Shown here piece by piece: positions 43,954 through 53,365 of a DNA stretch of 64,000 nucleotides. The position numbers were made by a program, and so were the translations under genes. A model generated the notes under the pieces. The model searched no databases and was not told the origin of the DNA. It saw nothing but the letters and a program-made list of their open reading frames with translations. How positions within the stretch are numbered: the stretch's first letter is position 1; every line of letters starts with the position of its first letter. The stretch comes from Parasutterella excrementihominis YIT 11859 (lineage in GTDB: Bacteria; Pseudomonadota; Gammaproteobacteria; Burkholderiales; Burkholderiaceae_F): positions 19,471 to 83,470 of the forward strand of contig NZ_GL883721.1 of assembly GCF_000205025.1 (NCBI RefSeq), given 5' to 3'.

Positions 43954-44852
43954 ACTTCGTGGAGATGTACAAAAGCTGTTAAGTTTTTTGCCGTTTTGAT
44001 CGCGGATAGAGTTTGATTTGTAAGGATGGGGTAATGGAGTAGATGTTCCTGGTGCACTGTCGTTAAAGCACTCCGACTGATTCTTTTTTTTCAAAAATCA
44101 TCAATCACCAAAAATTTTCGCTTTATTTCCTTTGACACCACGGACGCCTCCAATTTTAGATTCCGATTATAAATAACATGTGTTTTTCGACCCAACTATA
44201 TATGAGAAGCAAACAATGCGAAGCAACTAATCTTAACCTTTTGGCTAATATAACGAAAAAAGGGTTAATTAAATAATTTCAAATATCTAACAATAAAAAT
44301 AATTAAAAATGGTAAACAATAGGAGTAAATTAACAAACTAATTCTAGTAAAGCTCAGCATTTGCCAATCGAAGAGGCCTATAAATATGGAAGTGAGATAG
44401 CCTCAAACTCGGAAGTCAAAAAGCCTCAAATCCGGAAGTCACTTTCGTTAAAAAGTTCTTAGATCCATATTCATAAATTTTTGAAAGTTGAGAAAAGCAA
44501 TCAAAGTTTCTTAACCTAGGTTAAAAAAGGATTGATTTGTAATGAAAATAACATAATTCTTAAAATTGAGGTGTGTTATTAGACTTCTTTTTTACTTCCT
44601 ACTCTTTGCCAAATCGCCAGTTATTTTTTAGCTAAGTTTTCAACGCAAAGTAATTTAACTTATGAGATTCGGATAATGAGATTAACTATCTTTTCTAGGT
44701 AGTTTACTTTCGAATAAAATTGACAAGACAGATAACCTATAAAGGGTGATGCTACATTTATCGAGGTCTCTACCTTAGAGAGTCAGCTGAGTTGTATCTT
44801 TCCTAAGTTATTCAAGACATCTTGGGCAATGAGAAGCATTCCTCTTGAAGGT
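43954..44852. other. Gene-free, AT-rich stretch before the recombinase
   Basis: About 900 bp with no gene-like frame on either strand. AT content is well above the flanking genes, with long runs of A and T at 44230-44340 and 44560-44760. The only clear structure is the 23-bp direct repeat at 44399. It may be a decayed mobile element associated with the recombinase. Confidence 0.5.
44399..44441 (+). repeat. Two 23-bp-spaced direct repeats, possible mobile-element end
   Basis: Two near-identical 20-bp units, AGCCTCAAA(CT/TC)CGGAAGTCA, starting at 44399 and 44422 with a 23-bp period, and a partial GGAAGTGA just before. Such iterated transposase-binding sites occur at IS ends, but no transposase is present. 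Confidence 0.45.
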
Positions 44853-45815
44853 TCAGAGTTCTGCTTTTTCAGCCGCCTTCCTCAAATTTTCCTCATCCTT
44901 GCGAACGTAATTTCCTGTCGTTGCGACGCTGGCATGTCCCATGAGTTTTTGCACTTCCACAATATCTACGTTTTTACTAATGAGGCGAGTAGCAAAAGTT
45001 CTTCTCAGGTCATGAGGCGTGAGTCTGCTGTCCAGATTTTCGGTTTCGGTGACTAGTTTTTCTATTATTCGAGAAACGGAAGAGGGATCAAGTGCCGTGT
45101 CCAAATAAAGCCGCAGTTTATTGTCGATACGCCCAAATACAAAACCGGCATCAATCTCATTTTTATTTAACTGCCTGAATTCAAACCAAGTTTTCAGAAC
45201 ATCAAGAACAACATCTGGGAAATAAATAGTTCTTTCTTTATTGCCCTTGCCGATAATTTTGGCGGACCTATTTTTAAAAGAAACCTGTTTTACTCTCAAT
45301 TCACAGACTTCGGCTCTGCGTAATCCGCAACCTAACATCAAATAGAAAATTGCCCTATTTCTCACCGTCCTCAAGGAATTTGCTTCTAGCGACTTGATCA
45401 GCGATGCAGATTCTTCAGACGAAATCGCTCTTCCCGATAGGGCTCTAAAAACTCTTCGCTGTTTTAAAGATTTAATTCTTTGGAAATGGTCTAGATCAAT
45501 TTGCTTATTTCGCCAGGCGTTTAGCGCCACGGATTTAAGTGCTGAGAGATAACAGTTATAGGTTCTAGCAGAGCCCCAACTCTGAGCTGTCAAAAAAACA
45601 GTGACATGATTCGGCTGCATTGACTTCCAATCACAATCTACTAAACCTTTGTAGCCGAAAAATCGGGCGAACTTATTTAACTTGCTTTTCATGCATCGAT
45701 AGGAATCCTTACTGCCAAGCGTAGCTAAATACATCAGCGCAGGATTTTCGATCAAATTTTGATCTGCAGTTATTGCGCCAAAGTTTGAAGGTTGGATCGG
45801 AGTCGGCTGAAACAT
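44853..45815 (-). CDS. Tyrosine recombinase / integrase
   Basis: 320 aa with an N-terminal SAM-like core-binding domain (about 20-115) and a catalytic domain with the full set: Arg166/167 (LGCGLRRAEV), Lys190 (IIGKGNKER), His268 and Arg271 (TPHDLRRTFAT), His294 (LMGHASVATT) and nucleophile Tyr303 (GNYVRKDEE). It should be active. Size and sequence are nearer phage/integron-type or stand-alone XerC-like recombinases than large ICE integrases. There are no phage, plasmid or tRNA genes beside it, and no att sites were found. It could be a genomic-island relic or a DNA invertase for nearby surface genes; I saw no inverted repeats supporting the latter. Confidence 0.9.
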   Translation of the reverse strand: MFQPTPIQPSNFGAITADQNLIENPALMYLATLGSKDSYRCMKSKLNKFARFFGYKGLVDCDWKSMQPNHVTVFLTAQSWGSARTYNCYLSALKSVALNAWRNKQIDLDHFQRIKSLKQRRVFRALSGRAISSEESASLIKSLEANSLRTVRNRAIFYLMLGCGLRRAEVCELRVKQVSFKNRSAKIIGKGNKERTIYFPDVVLDVLKTWFEFRQLNKNEIDAGFVFGRIDNKLRLYLDTALDPSSVSRIIEKLVTETENLDSRLTPHDLRRTFATRLISKNVDIVEVQKLMGHASVATTGNYVRKDEENLRKAAEKAEL

Positions 45816-46029
45816 GTTAAAAATTCCAAGTACGCACGATAATTAATATTATATTGCGTACTTTTATGATTTTTACAGGTCTTCATTAAAATCAAATAAA
45901 TTTGAGTCGTTATAAAGATTGGAAAAGAATAGGGCGGAAATTCACGTTGTTTAGCTTGCAATGATATTTTGCTATTTCTCGCCCGGTTTCGCTTAGGAAT
46001 TTGAATTCTCAGATCGGAACTTTCGGTTT

Positions 46030-46527
46030 CTATTTTTCAATCTTGTTGTACTGTTCGTCTGTGACTTCTTCAAGCCAAGTGACACCTTTGCCTTCAGGAT
46101 GATCTCCGGTTACCGTCATCTGAACCATCTGAGTATCAGGACCAGCTCCGTGGAAATGCTTAACTCCGGCCGGACAAATTACAACGTCACCAGGTTTAAC
46201 AACTCGAGCTTTTTCTCCATATACTCCGGTTCTACCTTCACCACGGAGGACAGTAAAGAATTGACCTGCCGGATGGATATGCCAAAATGTTCTGGCTCCC
46301 GGTTCGAAAATCACAATTCCGTTGTGAACCGGCATACCGGGAACTTGTTGGCTCATCGGAATAACTTCTGCCTTACCTGTAAATACCTTAGAGTTCGCAG
46401 GGACTTTAGAAAGTGATTTTGCTTCTTTATAAATTTGAGAATTAGCAGGGACAGTTTCCGCAGCCATAACATTTACGCAGGAAAAAGCAGTAAAGAGAAG
46501 GGCGTCAACAAGAGCTGATTTTTTCAA
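46030..46527 (-). CDS. Exported small cupin protein (mandelonitrile-lyase-like cupin fold)
   Basis: About 165 aa: signal peptide (MKKSALVDALLF to VNVMA), a linker with a duplicated VPANS string, and a single cupin domain. Metal ligands are in motif 1, EPGARTFWHIHPAGQ (two His and a Gln), and motif 2, PAGVKHFHGA (His). The strings FEPGART.WH.HP.GQ and the ending VTDEQY match the small Mn-cupin family that includes bacterial hydroxynitrile lyases, but most members have other or unknown roles. A TTG at 46527 sits five bases after GGAGG and gives a typical signal peptide; the ATG at 46539 would include that GGAGG in the gene. Single gene. Confidence 0.8.
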   Translation of the reverse strand: MKKSALVDALLFTAFSCVNVMAAETVPANSQIYKEAKSLSKVPANSKVFTGKAEVIPMSQQVPGMPVHNGIVIFEPGARTFWHIHPAGQFFTVLRGEGRTGVYGEKARVVKPGDVVICPAGVKHFHGAGPDTQMVQMTVTGDHPEGKGVTWLEEVTDEQYNKIEK

Positions 46528-46539
46528 TTTTTCCTCCAT

Positions 46540-46838
46540 GGACTCTATGTTTATTCCATTATTGTATTAATCAATCGCATGAGGACGGCGCGAATTATAT
46601 GAAATTGAAAGGAATTAACAAGAGAAGCAGAGGATTAGATAAAGTTCCAATCGATTGGGACAAGTCTTCTTATAAAGGGTCCTTTCAAATAAATAGGCCC
46701 AAAAGTTACAATCCAACGATTAAAAAATGGTTATATGCTAACTGTTCGCAGATGTGAGAGAAAGCCTTACGTTAAAACTGACGAAATTCTTACCTTACGT
46801 CACACCTATAATTGAAAGTGCAGAAGGCGTTCTTCTCT
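46540..46838. other. Intergenic stretch upstream of the cupin gene
   Basis: AT-rich non-coding DNA with the cupin promoter. No gene-like frame or known RNA structure was seen. Confidence 0.4.
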
Positions 46839-46875
46839 GAAAAAAATTGAGCCCTGATTTTCCAAATCAAGGCTC
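46839..46875 (-). terminator. Rho-independent terminator of the lipoprotein gene
   Basis: On the minus strand GAGCCTTGATTT pairs with AAATCAGGGCTC around a 3-base loop, followed by AATTTTTTT. Confidence 0.8.
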
Positions 46876-46967
46876 CGACAAAGCGCTCGGAACTCCGAGG
46901 AAGCTCCGATGCTTGTTTTCTGTCTAAATACTACAAATACAACAAACAATAAATTTCAAAAGAACGC

Positions 46968-47657
46968 CTACTGCAACTCATTTTCTATCTGTTGAACCCC
47001 TTCAAAAATCATCTGTTTATAGAAGCGGCGAACAAATTCGGTGTGGAAGTCCATATTGTTGAAATAGGAAAAGGTGAAACGCTTTGGGTTAACTCCTACT
47101 TTTCTCTCCTCTGATTCTTCATGGCCTATGAACATGTGATCGGTTTTCGGGATGGCTTCAAATTTCTTACCATCTGTTAAAGACAGTTCCATCTTCATTG
47201 TCATATCATATTCATAGACGATCTTTTCTGGATATTCATTCTGGTTAGCTTTCTTAGAGGCCAGTACGGCTTTAGTCTTTTCGTCCATCTGACGAGTGAC
47301 ATCAATTGATATGACGCCTTGCTTCTCCTTGTCGTCGGGATCGACAATGATGAAATTGCCGGTTTTTTCCAGGTAGCGTGCAGCAGCCAATTCCAGACCG
47401 TACTGCTCTCGCCAATCGGCTGGACGCTCTTCGAAGGGCTCTTGAACAATAGGACGGCCTTCCCAGGTGTAATTCACCACTAAAGCCACCTTCAAAGGAG
47501 TTTCTACCTTCTTGAATTGATCGGCTGAAATCACTTGAGTAGATGGTGCAAACCAACTTTCACGAGGATAGTCTTTGTGATCATAGGAAGCGCAGGCGCT
47601 CAAACCTAAGGTCACAGCTGCTAGAAGCATGACTATAAAAGCATTTTTTATCTGCAT
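46968..47657 (-). CDS. Lipoprotein of unknown function
   Basis: 229 aa with an N-terminal lipoprotein signal (MQIKNAFIVMLLAAVTLG) and lipobox LSAC, so the mature protein starts at Cys22 and is membrane anchored. The body is a soluble mixed alpha/beta domain with segments such as LKVALVVNYTWEGRPIV, LELAAARYLEKTGNFIIVD and the C-terminal FVRRFYKQMIFEGVQQIENE. The pattern of a lipoprotein containing a GNF-type loop recalls FlgO/LpoB-like folds, but this is only a resemblance. It lies 80 bases downstream of the giant autotransporter on the same strand and could be its accessory protein. Confidence 0.7.
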   Translation of the reverse strand: MQIKNAFIVMLLAAVTLGLSACASYDHKDYPRESWFAPSTQVISADQFKKVETPLKVALVVNYTWEGRPIVQEPFEERPADWREQYGLELAAARYLEKTGNFIIVDPDDKEKQGVISIDVTRQMDEKTKAVLASKKANQNEYPEKIVYEYDMTMKMELSLTDGKKFEAIPKTDHMFIGHEESEERKVGVNPKRFTFSYFNNMDFHTEFVRRFYKQMIFEGVQQIENELQ

Positions 47658-47736
47658 TTCTTAATTCCGTTAATAACAGGGAAGTCGCCCGAGCGGAAAC
47701 GATTTATGGTCTTTCCTCTCAGGTACTTGGGTCGAG

Positions 47737-50700
47737 TTAGAACATATATTTGAGACCGATCTGTGCAGTTTCGTTGTGATAACCATACTGTCCGGCTTGC
47801 ACGCCGACGGTAGCCCACCCAAGCAGATTTTTAGTCACATGGCCCTCAAGACCGGCCCTGAATTCGGCTAAATTCCTGCCTCCTTTAATATATTTACAAC
47901 CTGTTCCCATCTGTACTCCGGCCCTCTTGGTATTGTGGATCCAATTACCTTCGATAAATCCGAGACCTTTATTCATGTGATTTGCATGAAGCCGTGCACC
48001 AATACGTAAAGAAACATTATTGGTTCCGAGTTGTTTAAAGCGCGTTTCCGTATCTTTGTCGACTGTCGTATCTGCCTTAACACCGTCCCACACTAACTGA
48101 ATCTCAGGCTGGAAGGTCCAAATGAGTTTATTAAAGTCTTTAGAGCCAGATTGAGAAAGTGGAATGGTATAACCGCTTTCCACCGACCAAACCCACCCAT
48201 TAGATTTATATCGGAAGTTGGCTAAATCCTCACTCCAAAGCTTGTTGTTGTAGTGGCCGAATAAAAGCCAGGAATCCACATAGAAACCGTCATCCGGGCT
48301 GTTCCCGGTATAAAGTGTGCCGTATACGCCTAGGGCATAACCATCTGACCGGCTTTGTGCAGAGCTGTAGGTCTTAGCGCTGGATCGATTGTATAAACCC
48401 CCTGCAAAGATACCCCAGACAGACTTGACATCCTGATTGAACTCATTTCTGACGAGGTCGGCGCCAATTTGGGTTACAGCGGTTCGAGAATGGGTCTTGA
48501 TATCAGAACCGGCCCGGAAATGCGAATGAGACCCAACCTGGCGAACCCATCCGGCGGCTGCCCTTTCTTCTCCACTGAAAGGATCGATATAGTAAGCTTG
48601 ACCAAATCTGTCGTGCAATCTCATATGCATGCGAGACCATGCTAAAGAGTTCGAAATGTAGGTCCCGCTCTCCGGTCTTTCCTCGACTCGCTCAAGGACC
48701 AGATCAATACTGTCTCCGATTTGATCAGGGTAGCCATCCCATTCAACTCGATATAACCCTTCCATTGTGCCTCGTTCATGAACCACAACGAGCTTATCTT
48801 TTTCGTAAATGACATTAAATGCCGTAAGGCTACCCGACTGGTTTTTGATTACTTCATAACGATCGGCTAATGAAGAGTCATCAGTAACAGCAATTGCCTT
48901 TCTGCTGCTGTGAATGTGGATAGTGCTGTTATCCAAATTCGTTGATTGGTTTTCCGTCAACAAAATAATCGGTTCTTTTTCTCTGACCATCAATCCGGCT
49001 AGATCAAGGTCAATCCGATCGAAGTTCCCGATATTCTGCACTGCCCCTTTGAAATTAGTAATATTCAGCGTATTACCATTTGTCCCTGTCGATGCTCTCC
49101 CCCGACCGTAAATCCAGGCTCCCGTGACATCTATACCTTTTCGTCCATCTAGATAAACGACGTTGTTCTTAACATCGCCGGCGCTCGTTCCTCCATATAC
49201 CAAGCCTTTAATCGTTCCTCCATTGAGGAATACTTTATTGCCGATAACATTACCGGCAACAGCCGCTCCACCGGATATTCCTCCTTCAACGTAACCATCA
49301 TCAATCACTACAGTATTATTTTGGATATAGGCAGGCTTTTCCGTGACAGAGTTGCCCGCAAGGCTTTCGCCACCGACAACCCGTCCCACTACTGAAGTCT
49401 TGCCGGAGATATTGATGGTATTGTTTTGTACTAAAGCAGAATAGTTCTCTGACGATTCTCCGATATTGGAATTAGCAGCATTGAGACTGCGGCCGCCGGA
49501 TGTCGGTGGGGTTGCCGTCACTCGGCCTCCGGTCACACCTCCAGAAACCTCTGCATTTTCAAGAATAACTGAGTTGTTTTGAGCTTGGCCCAGACCCTCA
49601 TTAAGTCCTGCTGCAATGTAAGAACCAGAGACGGCAGCGTTTTTGATAACAACTGTATTCCCGTTTGTGCTTCCTTCCCCGCTTCTTAGATAGCCTCCAA
49701 CTACGAAATTATCTACAGTAAGTTTTGAAGTGCTGACCGATGCCGCTTCAAGCCAAACAGTATTTCCGCTAGAGTCGCCATTCCCTGTTCCGTCATTGAA
49801 ACCACCGGCTACGTATCCTTTTACGTTTAGCTCTGCAACTAAACTTGTATTGATAATAGTAACTTTGTTGTTATTAGCGGCTCCCTCTGATTGCATACCA
49901 GTAATACCGCCAGCAACAAAACCGCCTGCCGTATAAGAAGGATCAGTTGACGAAGGATCAACTTCGAATAGGACCAGATTATTACAGGAATCCGACGAGC
50001 CGACTGCCTGATTGAATCCAGCTACAACATTTCCTGCAACGTTGGTATTTTTTATAGAAACGCTATTTTCATTGGTATTTCCATTGCCTCCTGCTTCTAT
50101 ATAACCACCAGCAACAGAACCTCCTTGATTAGACCATCCGGTGATTTCACTATCTTCAATGGTTATAACATTTTGAGCAACATTCCCGTTTCCAGTCGAG
50201 ACTCCACCACGGACTCCGTCCTCAATAGTCACATTTCTAAGATGTACTGCATTATTCAGGACATCCCCTGATCCTTTTGAGCGAGCGCCAACCACACGTC
50301 CAGTAAGTGACTCTCCGGAAACTACACTCACAGAGCCTCCGTTCATCCATACTTCATTGTTAGTTAGAGTCACATTGCCATGGTCACCCCAATCCAATCC
50401 TCCAGCAACGAAGCCTTGGACATGCGTGTTCGTAAGTATAGTTTTATTTTTATCTACAAGGCCGTTTCCCTGGCTCACACCACCAGCCAAATACTTTCCT
50501 TTAAGGCTACTATCTTCGACAGTAACCGTGTTGTTAGTTGCATTCCCTAAGCTTCCTTCTCCGATTAGGCCTCCAACTACAAAGTGGCCATCGATATCAT
50601 CGCCGTCGTACAGAGTTACATTCTTTAGGTAGACATTGTTTTCAACAGCATTACCTTTTTTACCGAGGTTATACCCTCCCGCAATATATGTAGTGACCTG

Positions 50701-52975
50701 TGTATTTTGGATGCTAACTGAATTTTTGTTTGTGTCCCCGTTCGGAGTAGAGTCGGCTAACTCTGAACCAATATATCCCCCTAGAACAAACTCACCGACA
50801 GTTACTAAAGAGTTGGAGCCATTGGGACTTCTAGCCGTATCGATAAAAACTATATTTCCGCTAGCACCGCCTTCTCCTACGCCGCCGTTATAACCACCCG
50901 CAACGTAACCATTTATCTCAAAAGAATTTTCAGAGCTGGAGTTGATAATCTTAACTGTATTACTATTCGTGACGCCAGCCCCTTTTTGGTTGTCGCCTAT
51001 GATTCCCCCAGCAATGAAGCCGGCCGCCTCAAAAGATATTTCGCTAGCCGTGGAAAGAATTTTTACGACAACGGTATTACCACTGGCGCTGAGAGTACCT
51101 CCAGCTTGGTTGTATCCGCCTCCAATATTGCCGTAAACATTACTATTTTCAATAACTACGTTGTTGTTATCAGTCTTTCCGTTATAGTGGCCCCCTTCAT
51201 AGTGTTCAATAAATCCGCCTGCCACATAACCATCAACTTGGCTATCCTGAACCTGAACATAATTATTTAGGGCGTTTCCGCCAGATTGATTAGCTGCTCC
51301 AAGAACATGCCCCTCATTTTCTCCCCCTGCCTTGATCTTAGCGCTCTGTACGTAGACAGAATTAAAATTAACATCGCTTCCAGTCCAAGAGCGTGCTCCT
51401 GCAACGCGCCCGACTACTGAACCGCCAGCTACGGACACCTTATTATTCGTAAGCGTTACATCTTTTCCGTACCAATCCAGACCACCTGCCACAAATCCTA
51501 CGACATCAGTATCCACTAGACTGACCTCGTTAAGATCAACCAGTCCTGTTCCCTGGCTCACACCGCCTGCAATATATTTACCGGTAAATTTGCTTTTTTC
51601 AAGAACAACCTTATTCTTGTAAGCGTCACCCGTACCTTCAGAATTAGAAAGAAGTCCTCCGACAACAAAACGACCGTTTACGACTCCCGAATCATATAGG
51701 GAAACGCCTTTCAAATAGACTTCGTTTTCGCTTGCAGAGACCTGACCAGCTCCCTGGTTGTAGCCCCCTGTAATATATTGCGTGACATGACTATTCTGAA
51801 TAGAAACAAGGTTCTTATTAGTTTTACCTGTTCCTGCGGTTCCAACTAATCCCCCCAGTACATATTCTTTAATATCAATTAGGTAATTTTCACCGGTCTG
51901 CGGTGGATTAATAAATACCTTGTTGCCACTGGCATCACCAATACCAGTTGCAAAGTTGGCACCGCCTGCGACATACCCATTAATTTCAAGTTTGCCATTG
52001 CCTCTAGTGTTTGTAAGTGTTACCTGGTTGTTATTCGTATTTCCAACTCGATCAGCGGTACCCACAGATCCGATCAAACCACCAGAAATAAATTTATTTA
52101 TTACTAAATTAGCCTCGCCATATTCAGAATCAGCAATGACATCAACTACATTCCCGTCAGCACTTCCCCCAGCAATCGATATATTATATCCCCCAGTAAC
52201 ACCCAAGCCATTAGGCGACCCTTGTATATTTGTATTTTTGATCAGTACCTGATTGTCGTTTGTGTCACCATTCCCAGCCATCTGAAGGTTAGCACCAGCA
52301 ACATAGTCAGCTATTAAGCTATTTTCAATCTTGACAACATTGCCCGTAAGATCTCCGACAGCTTCACTCAAAGCCCCCGAAACAAAACCCGCTACCGAGG
52401 AATTTTGAAGCTCAACATTATTTCCTTTTGCGTTGCCCTCTTTCAAATTCCCGGGGGCTAAAACATAACCACCTATGATCTGTGTGGCACCCTCAACTCT
52501 GACGAGAGAAATGCTATTATTATTGGCATTGCCGCTTGAATTGACATAGCCGCCATAAATAAAGCTACTAACGATAGTTGTGGTTACGCTGTTTTTTAAC
52601 TCGATTTGATTGTTATTAGCGTTTCCAGTCCCGTTTGGCCCGTCTACGTACCCACCGAAAATGGGACCGCTGATAGCGGTAGTAGCGCTGACATCGCTAT
52701 GAATTTGATTGTTACTGGCGTCCCCCGTATATGCCCAGCCACCAGCAAGTGCCCAAGGACCGCCTGTCGCAGCCTGAGCAGATCCTTTTAGAAGAATTAC
52801 ATTGCCATCCCCTTCAGTAGCAGGCTGTAGATATTGTAAATACCCCCCCCCTATCCGGCACAATTATCGTATCAGCATAGGCTTCCGAAAGTGAAAACGC
52901 TAGCAAACACAGTGGAAAAATTGATAAACAAGAACTTCGATTTTTATGAACTCTTGGTAAGTGAGGCAATGACAT
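47737..52975 (-). CDS. Giant repeat-rich autotransporter adhesin, frameshifted at a G9 tract (phase OFF)
   Basis: Read as one gene from ATG 52975 (behind AAGGAATCATAAA), it encodes a signal peptide ending SEAYA at residue 34, then DTIIVPDR and the tract. With nine G the frame hits a stop 13 codons on; with eight G it joins the 1708-codon main frame, giving about 1745 aa. The passenger (to about 1400) has dozens of imperfect repeats of the type GN...NNxVxIxNSxVxGYVAGG, a beta-helix pattern. The C-terminal barrel begins near GWVRQVGSHSHF and ends GLKYMF. Without the upstream frame the main frame lacks any signal peptide, so the upstream part is needed. Surface adhesion is the likely role. Confidence 0.88.
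52843..52851 (-). repeat. G9 homopolymer tract in the autotransporter 5' coding region (putative contingency locus)
   Basis: Nine C on the plus strand, nine G on the coding strand, about 42 codons after the start and just past the signal peptide. Eight G would join the signal-peptide frame to the passenger frame. Confidence 0.9.
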
Positions 52976-53365
52976 TTTATGATTCCTTATACTTTCCCTA
53001 TCAGCTTTCTTAAATAATTTTCGTCAAGGGTGCAAGGGTAGTTTAATCCAACTTACAGCCTTTTGCTAAGGAACCTCTTCGAAACAAGTCCATTATTTTA
53101 AAATGCTTTCAGCTAGTCATAGGTTGACGTAGTGCTCGAACTGAACGGTTTGCTGGAACATAATCGTACCTTCATTTCAAGACATGCATATGGTTAAACC
53201 ACTCCCTATCGTTAGGGTTCTCTGCTTCTACCATCCAGCGCCATTCAATAGCGCTTCATAGAATCGATTTTGGATAAGTTTAAAATCATTGAATACATCA
53301 AAGATATGGCGAAGACATTAGAAGATTTCGTCATTACGAAAAATCTCCCAAGAGAAAGGTCCTTC
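52976..53365. other. Divergent promoter region, giant autotransporter / hybrid kinase
   Basis: About 390 bp, holding promoters for both directions. The frame of the kinase stays open back to a TTG at 53270, but no ribosome binding site supports that start. No other feature was seen. Confidence 0.4.

Noticed and set aside
44853-45815. Invertible-promoter (DNA inversion) system with the tyrosine recombinase
   Set aside because: No pair of inverted repeats flanking a promoter was found near the recombinase or the neighbouring surface genes.
47737-52800. Repeated DNA in the giant autotransporter as a CRISPR array
   Set aside because: Repeats are imperfect, in frame, and encode a beta-helix protein pattern; there are no constant repeats with unique spacers and no cas genes.
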